DNA of 64,000 nt from Peromyscus leucopus. Taxonomy: Eukaryota; Chordata; Mammalia; Rodentia; Cricetidae. The DNA lies in NCBI RefSeq assembly GCF_004664715.2, contig NC_051071.1, forward strand, positions 9,222,648 through 9,286,647. The letters are read 5' to 3'. Position numbers and translations under genes: made by a program. Shown in pieces: positions 58,880-64,000 of this stretch (the first letter of the stretch is position 1; every line of letters starts with the position of its first letter). The notes beneath the pieces were generated by a model. It searched no databases and was not told the DNA's origin. It worked only from the letters and a program-made list of their open reading frames with translations.

Positions 58880-61219
58880 AGGACAAGACTTTGCTTAATA
58901 TATTTCAGGTGCCTAATATTTTTAAATTCTATATTTTATATATAAACCAAATTATCTATGGTTACTTAGCTATTCTTCAAGAACTTGCTTTAACTGGTAA
59001 CTAAAATCTAAATTGTATGCATTGATGGGCTACAACATATGTTTCGATGCATGAATATTTCATGCGATGCTTTTATTGGTAAACATATCTACCTCCTCAA
59101 GCAGTCTTCATTTCTCCACAGTCAAACCCAGTTCCCATTTTTAAATCTCATTAATTCCCCACAATGTCCTCAATATTAAGCAATCTGTACAATTATGTTT
59201 TTTTTCTGTATATGGCAAATATAAAATGGAATAGTGTTTCCAATCTTTCTTGTTAAACTATTTGAAATTTTTGCCTATATGTTTCTTTCACTGTACTGTG
59301 TCCTCATTTGGATTTATTGTCATTGGTAATATATTCATCCTTACTTCTATCTTACTTTGAGCTAAAAATTGTCCCTCCTTTTATATTTTGTTGCTGGTAT
59401 CTTTATTTTCTGCTTTTGAATAAATTGACTCTGTTTTCTCACTACAAATTTCCTTTTTCTCAAGATTCTTTTCTACATAAAGATTCCACTAGAAAATTCT
59501 TAGAATTGATAAACCTTTCAGCAAAGTGCCACAGTCTCCCCTACAAATGCAGAGATCATCCTGAAAAAGGAGGCAGAAAGGTTGTAATGGCCAGAGGTGG
59601 AGGAGGACCAGACCAACACAGTATATCTTTGACATGACTGGACCCTGCATTTGTAAAACCTTAGCAATTGTGATTGCTTGAACAAAATCAAGCCAGTCAA
59701 TATTCCAGCATGGATAGGGAGGATTCATAAGTGCATTCTAGGAACTATGACACTGTAATACTCCGAGTTGTGAGAGTGTGAGTGAGGTAAAAATACAGGT
59801 AGCATTTTAGTTCGTTTTCTAACTTCAATGAAATAATCTATCATGACACAAGATCTTATACCTTCAAAAGCATCAGTGAGCTGTTAAATCAGAAAGGGAA
59901 GATTTATTCAATTGCTTCATGCAGCTTGGAACCTAAGATAACACGAGCAATTGTTAACTTTAGAATATTCTGTTCTGTTCACATTGTTTTTACATTAAAA
60001 TTATACATGCACATGTATTGACTATGGTTGTCCATTTCTAGAATTTGGGTATTCTTGTTTTTAAAAAAAGCAGCCTATTTTAAGATTTTATTTTACATAT
60101 TTTATTTTTATTTTGAGGGGAATCCAAATATCTACACCATGAACTTAAATTCCTATGGCTGCCAGAACTGACGGAGAATTATCAAGGCAGAGCCAAGTTC
60201 ACTCAAGACTGTCTACGGCGCTCTTATAGTTATAGACAAACCAAAATATTGACAAGATCTTCTCAAAACAGCATGTATAACTTGTGGCTGAAATAAGCCT
60301 GATGTAAGAAAGAATACAGATGGTAGTATAATCATAGGCTGGGTCTACGAGATGCCAAACAACCCATTCAGAAGTGAAAGGCTCAGTAGATCAGTTGGTG
60401 GGTTTTGTGTACATGCCATCAAGCAGCAGACTTTACTGACTTCACAGAACTGACTGGCTCTTCGACTCCACTTGAGCAGATGTTTCTCTATAATATAGGA
60501 TTATTATTACTTGTCAAATCTGTAACTCAAATAAGTTCTATGAATAGTGAACTCCTTCCCTGCTTCAAAAGAACCTGAAAGTCCTCGGTCTCCACCCTTT
60601 CTCTGAAACTCATTCCTATAGATCATCCTCAGATCTTCCATCTTATCCCTAGACCTACCACATGGTCCCCACCATGAAATTCTGCCTCACGCCATATGTA
60701 CTCTAAAGGAAGGCAAACAAGTGGTGATAGACCAGAACTGTGGTCCATTGAAATCTTCCCTTCCTTGTTTTTGTCAAATTTGTCATGAAATGCAGCAAAC
60801 CATTGAGAGACAGATAAAAGTAGATGAAATAAATGAACAAACAGAAAAATGAAAATGCATGGAAAAAGTACTCAGAAACTTACACTGGAGAGTTGCTCAT
60901 GTGAATATTAACTAATGATACATAAACATTAATAGTCTTAAGGAAGAAAATTCAGGTACCATTATGACTTTGATTCTTCTACTTTGTTAAAACTCATATT
61001 GGGTTATTTTTTTGAAGGAGCATTTAGGGCATGGACAATGCGATGTATCTTTGCTCAGTGTGATGGGGACCTGAAGGAGGTGCTTTGAAATCATGTGGGG
61101 ACAATAAATAAAGCTTTCTAATGATTGATTAAAGATGGCAACTACAACTTTCAGAAACCATGATTTCCCATGCTTTCATGCCTATTTAAATGCCTATTAC
61201 TGAGAGCAGGCAGTCCCTT
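58880..61219. other. Single-copy intergenic DNA
   Basis: AT-rich, no gene or repeat body recognised. Open frames of 60-109 codons at 59308-59728 overlap on opposite strands. Confidence 0.45.
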
Positions 61220-61233
61220 AAGAATGGGTAGAA

Positions 61234-61770
61234 CGTCTTGTTCACTCCATCTATGGTGATGAAAGCTTTGCTGGGTATATTAATCTAGGCTGGCATCTGT
61301 GGTCTCTTATTGTCTGCATTACATCTGTCCAGGACCTTCTGGCTTTCAGAGTCTCCATCGATGGGTCTGCCTTTATAAGTCACTTGGCCTTTTTCCTTTG
61401 CTGCTCTTAATATTCTTTCTTTATTCTGTATGTTTAGTGGTTTAATTAATATGTGGCAAGGCCCTCTGCATAGCAAGACAGTTGTGTAGCATGATTTGCT
61501 TGGGGGAGCCCCTGGCAGTAGAATCAGAGCCCATCCCTGGTGCATAAGCTGGCCTTTTGGAACCCACTTCTATGATGGGACCCTTGCACAGCCTTAGGGC
61601 AGGGTTGGGGAGGCTTGGACCTGCCTCTACTAAATGTACCTCCTTAAGGAGGCTTTACCTTCTTGTAGGAAGGAATGGAGGTGGGTTGGGAGGGGAGGCT
61701 GGGGAAGTAGGAGGAGGGAAGAAGGGAATCTTTGGTATGTAAAATAGACAAAAAAAATTCTTAATAAAAA
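61234..61770 (+). mobile_element. 5'-inverted, truncated rodent L1 insertion
   Basis: Right part (about 61463-61770, +): typical rodent L1 3' UTR, including a G-rich polypurine tract and the end 'tttggtatgtaaaatagaca' followed by AATAAAAAA. Left part (61234 to about 61462): an L1 segment in the opposite orientation ('ctttgctgggtatattaatc', 'gtcttcttattgtctgc'-like, 'ctttcagagtctccatcgat'). Flanking repeats AAGAATGGGTAGAA (61220-61233) and AAGAATGGCTAGAA (61771-61784) match at 13 of 14 positions. This is the classic signature of one twin-primed insertion. No L1 coding capacity remains. Confidence 0.85.
61683..61704 (+). other. G-quadruplex motif in L1 3' UTR
   Basis: Four G-runs (GGG, GGG, GGGG, GGGG) with loops of 2, 1 and 5 nt. 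Polypurine, G-quadruplex-prone tracts are a known feature of L1 3' UTRs. Confidence 0.65.
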
Positions 61771-61985
61771 AAGAATGGCTAGAAAAATTTTATAGGAAAA
61801 AAAAGTTTTTCTAAAGTAGAGCATATGTATGAGCCTCTATCACTCTCTTTCCTGTTAATGTCTTATTTATCTTATTTAGTAGCCCTTTAAGATTTGACAT
61901 ACTGTGTGGAGGTTTTTCCTCAACCAAAGAGTGTACAGGAATCCAAATGATTTTTAATGTGTGGCCAGAAAAATCTTTCTTACTT

Positions 61986-62330
61986 TGTGGTAGTTTGAAT
62001 GTAATTGGCCACCATAATTTCATAGAAAGTGGCGCTATTAGGAGGTGTGGCTTTGTTGGAGTGGATATGGCCTTGTTGGTGGAAGTATGCCATTGTGGGG
62101 GCAGGCTTTGAGGTTTCCTATGCTCAGGATATCGGCCAGTGTGTCAGTTGACTTCCTGTCTCCTGCAAGACGTAGGACTCTCAGCTACACCTCCAGCACC
62201 ACATCTGACTGCATACTGCATGCTCCATGAACCTCAGAAACTGTAGGAGAGCTACCCCAATTAAATGATGTTTCCTTTATAAGAGTTGCTGTGGTCATGG
62301 TGTCTTTTCACAGCAATAGAAATCTTAAGA
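61986..62330 (+). mobile_element. Rodent LTR-like interspersed repeat (same family as 780-1131)
   Basis: Begins TGTGGTAGTTTGAATG and ends 'agaaatcttaagaca', with 'ggcgctattaggaggtgtgg', 'ctttgttggagtggatat', 'caattaaatgatgtttcctt' and 'cacagcaatagaaatc' in the usual order. TG...CA ends fit an LTR; no clear target duplication was found. Confidence 0.82.
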
Positions 62331-62334
62331 CATA

Positions 62335-64000
62335 TCTATTATGTACCATGAATAATTTAGCTACTTTGATACATATAAACAAATGCAGAAGTAGATTAAT
62401 TAGCCTTAAAACTCAACATAATAAAAACAGAATATCTTAGTATCTACTACAAAAATGTAGATGCCTTGTTTGCTTTCATTGATGTGCTCATTTTGTATTT
62501 TCTTGGGCTCCTTTGTATAATTTGTATTTGTATAATTGCTTTGATTCTTTCCTTTCCAGATAATTAGTTAATGAGCTTATATGAAGCACCTACTCTGTGT
62601 CAGAATTGAAACTGCTTAAGGATCTTGTTTAACTTTCAAACTTGTAAAGGTGCCAAATGATTACATTTGAGCCAGCAGTGCTTGCTCAGATTTCTGCTCA
62701 GCATTATTATTTATATTTGTATTAAAACATAACTCTTATGGTCTTACAATCTTGTTCCAAACTCAAGTGCATTAAAGGACCAGTAGGTTAGATTTTATCC
62801 ACACAGACATAGTGAACCATTTAAAACTATGAGTATTGCATGTTTGCAGTCTCCATTGGGGATTCAGGCTTGTTTGGAAGGGGCAAACACCCTGGCACAA
62901 CCTCCATGTTGGGTTGTGTTCCTGGCTTAGGAGTCATAGGAGGCTGGGTCTCACCTTCTTAGGCCTTGGGAATCCTGTCATTGTCTTCCATTTTAAAGTT
63001 ATCTTCTCAGCTACAGAGGGTGGTCAGCCATAGTGGGAATGTGAGGAAGATCCAGTAGATCATGCCTGGGTGAGGAGATACATGATCAGTAATGAAATGA
63101 TTCAGGCAGCCTTGGTCCTCCAAGAGGAGTGCTCTGTGACTAATGGCAAAGGAATCTCAATCTCTGGCCAGTATCATACATATCAACGTGGTCTTGAACT
63201 CTTAGTTTTTCTAAAAAAAAAAAACCCATATTTTCTTCAGTTTTCACTACTTTGGAGGCCATCTGTATCAAAGTATGCTATGAAGGCAATTGAAGAGGAC
63301 TATCAGTTTAAAGGGAAAAAAGAAAAAATGCTTGATGAGGGGACTGGACTTGCCAGTCAGGACACTAAGCTCATTCATTATTTGTCCCCATTACCATAGT
63401 ATGTCTTAATTACTCTTGTCTGGCTTTCCACCCAGGGTTACTATGTTATAGCTGGTTTTCTGTCCATCCCTCATCAATAAAGCCTGTATGGTATTCATGT
63501 TCATTGGAATAGCCCTCTGTTGGAGAGGTGCAGCAGAAATAAAAGAGACTAAAATACCTGGAAATTTCTAGAGTTGCTCCAACATTAACCTAGCTCCAGA
63601 GAGGGCCTTTAGTGTATCTTCTGAAACCTGGGAACAGAGAAGAAAGACCTTCCATTTGACTTTACTTGGAATTTCTGGTGCAGCCTGACTGTGCCTGGAG
63701 GTGGAAAATAAAGGACCAAGGTTGGTAAACACTTGCTACATCATTTGGGATTGTTGAAGCAGTTATTCATTCATGTTTTTGCATTTAAATCATTATTTTG
63801 CAAAACAAAAAGGAAAGCTTAATGTATCAAATGGCACTATAAACGAGTAGCATGCATGTATGAAATGGCTTTGTTGCTGTGACAAGTCTTCTCTCAGTCA
63901 AAGCAAATCAGGTGAGACCCTGTTCTAATTTGTTGCATATAATCCCAGGCAATACAAATTTTGAAAATTAAAAAGAAAAGAACAAGGACCATCTTCAAAC
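62335..64000. other. Single-copy intergenic DNA
   Basis: No repeat body recognised. A 109-codon plus frame (63070-63399) contains a lysine-rich run from the A-run at about 63211-63222 and resembles no known protein. Confidence 0.4.

Noticed and set aside
61986..62330. Target-site duplication for this LTR-like element
   Set aside because: The flanks (AAATCTT near 61971 and inside the 3' end) coincide with the element's own end, so no duplication could be shown.

Overview
This window is a stretch of mammalian nuclear DNA, almost certainly from a muroid rodent and most likely a cricetid (hamster, vole or deer-mouse group). The evidence is the repeat content: B1 and B2/B3-type SINEs, rodent Lx-type LINE-1 pieces, older mammalian L1M fragments, several class-II-like LTR families, and long (CA)n, (GA)n and (TTCC)n microsatellites. 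Species and chromosome cannot be fixed from the sequence alone. There is no bacterial gene organisation and no CRISPR array, and I recognise no multi-exon protein-coding gene. Two assembly gaps of exactly 500 N (30501-31000 and 46001-46500) interrupt it.

The only recognisable protein-coding sequence is an intronless retrocopy of ribosomal protein L37 (56940-57233, +). It has an unbroken 97-codon reading frame, its mRNA leader, an AATAAA signal, a poly(A) remnant and a target-site duplication. It is most probably a processed pseudogene, although the frame is intact.

Layout: 1-17 kb is repeat-rich. It holds an LTR-like element (780-1131), LTR copies at 2588 and 9262, the 3' half of a minus-strand endogenous retrovirus (14517 to about 16480) and a complete solo LTR (16677-17017). 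A perfect 43-nt palindrome lies at 17131-17173. From 17 to 45 kb the DNA is mostly single-copy, with scattered SINEs and microsatellites and several blocks that look like conserved non-coding or enhancer DNA (for example 22370-22830, 26690-26990, 28880-29110, 29690-30010, 34265-34560 and 41230-41700). From 45 to 64 kb repeats dominate again: a nested LTR-in-L1 (48780-49715) with a perfect 6-bp target duplication, two copies of an LTR family carrying B1 sequence, a long Lx fragment (54265-55640), the RPL37 retrocopy, and a small L1 insertion with an internal inversion and matching target duplications (61220-61784).

I did not find a convincing new biological system. The best leads are the palindrome with a central octamer motif, the B1-carrying LTR family with a TATA box, the inverted L1, and the candidate regulatory blocks. 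The regulatory calls are inferences from sequence appearance and need cross-species alignment.
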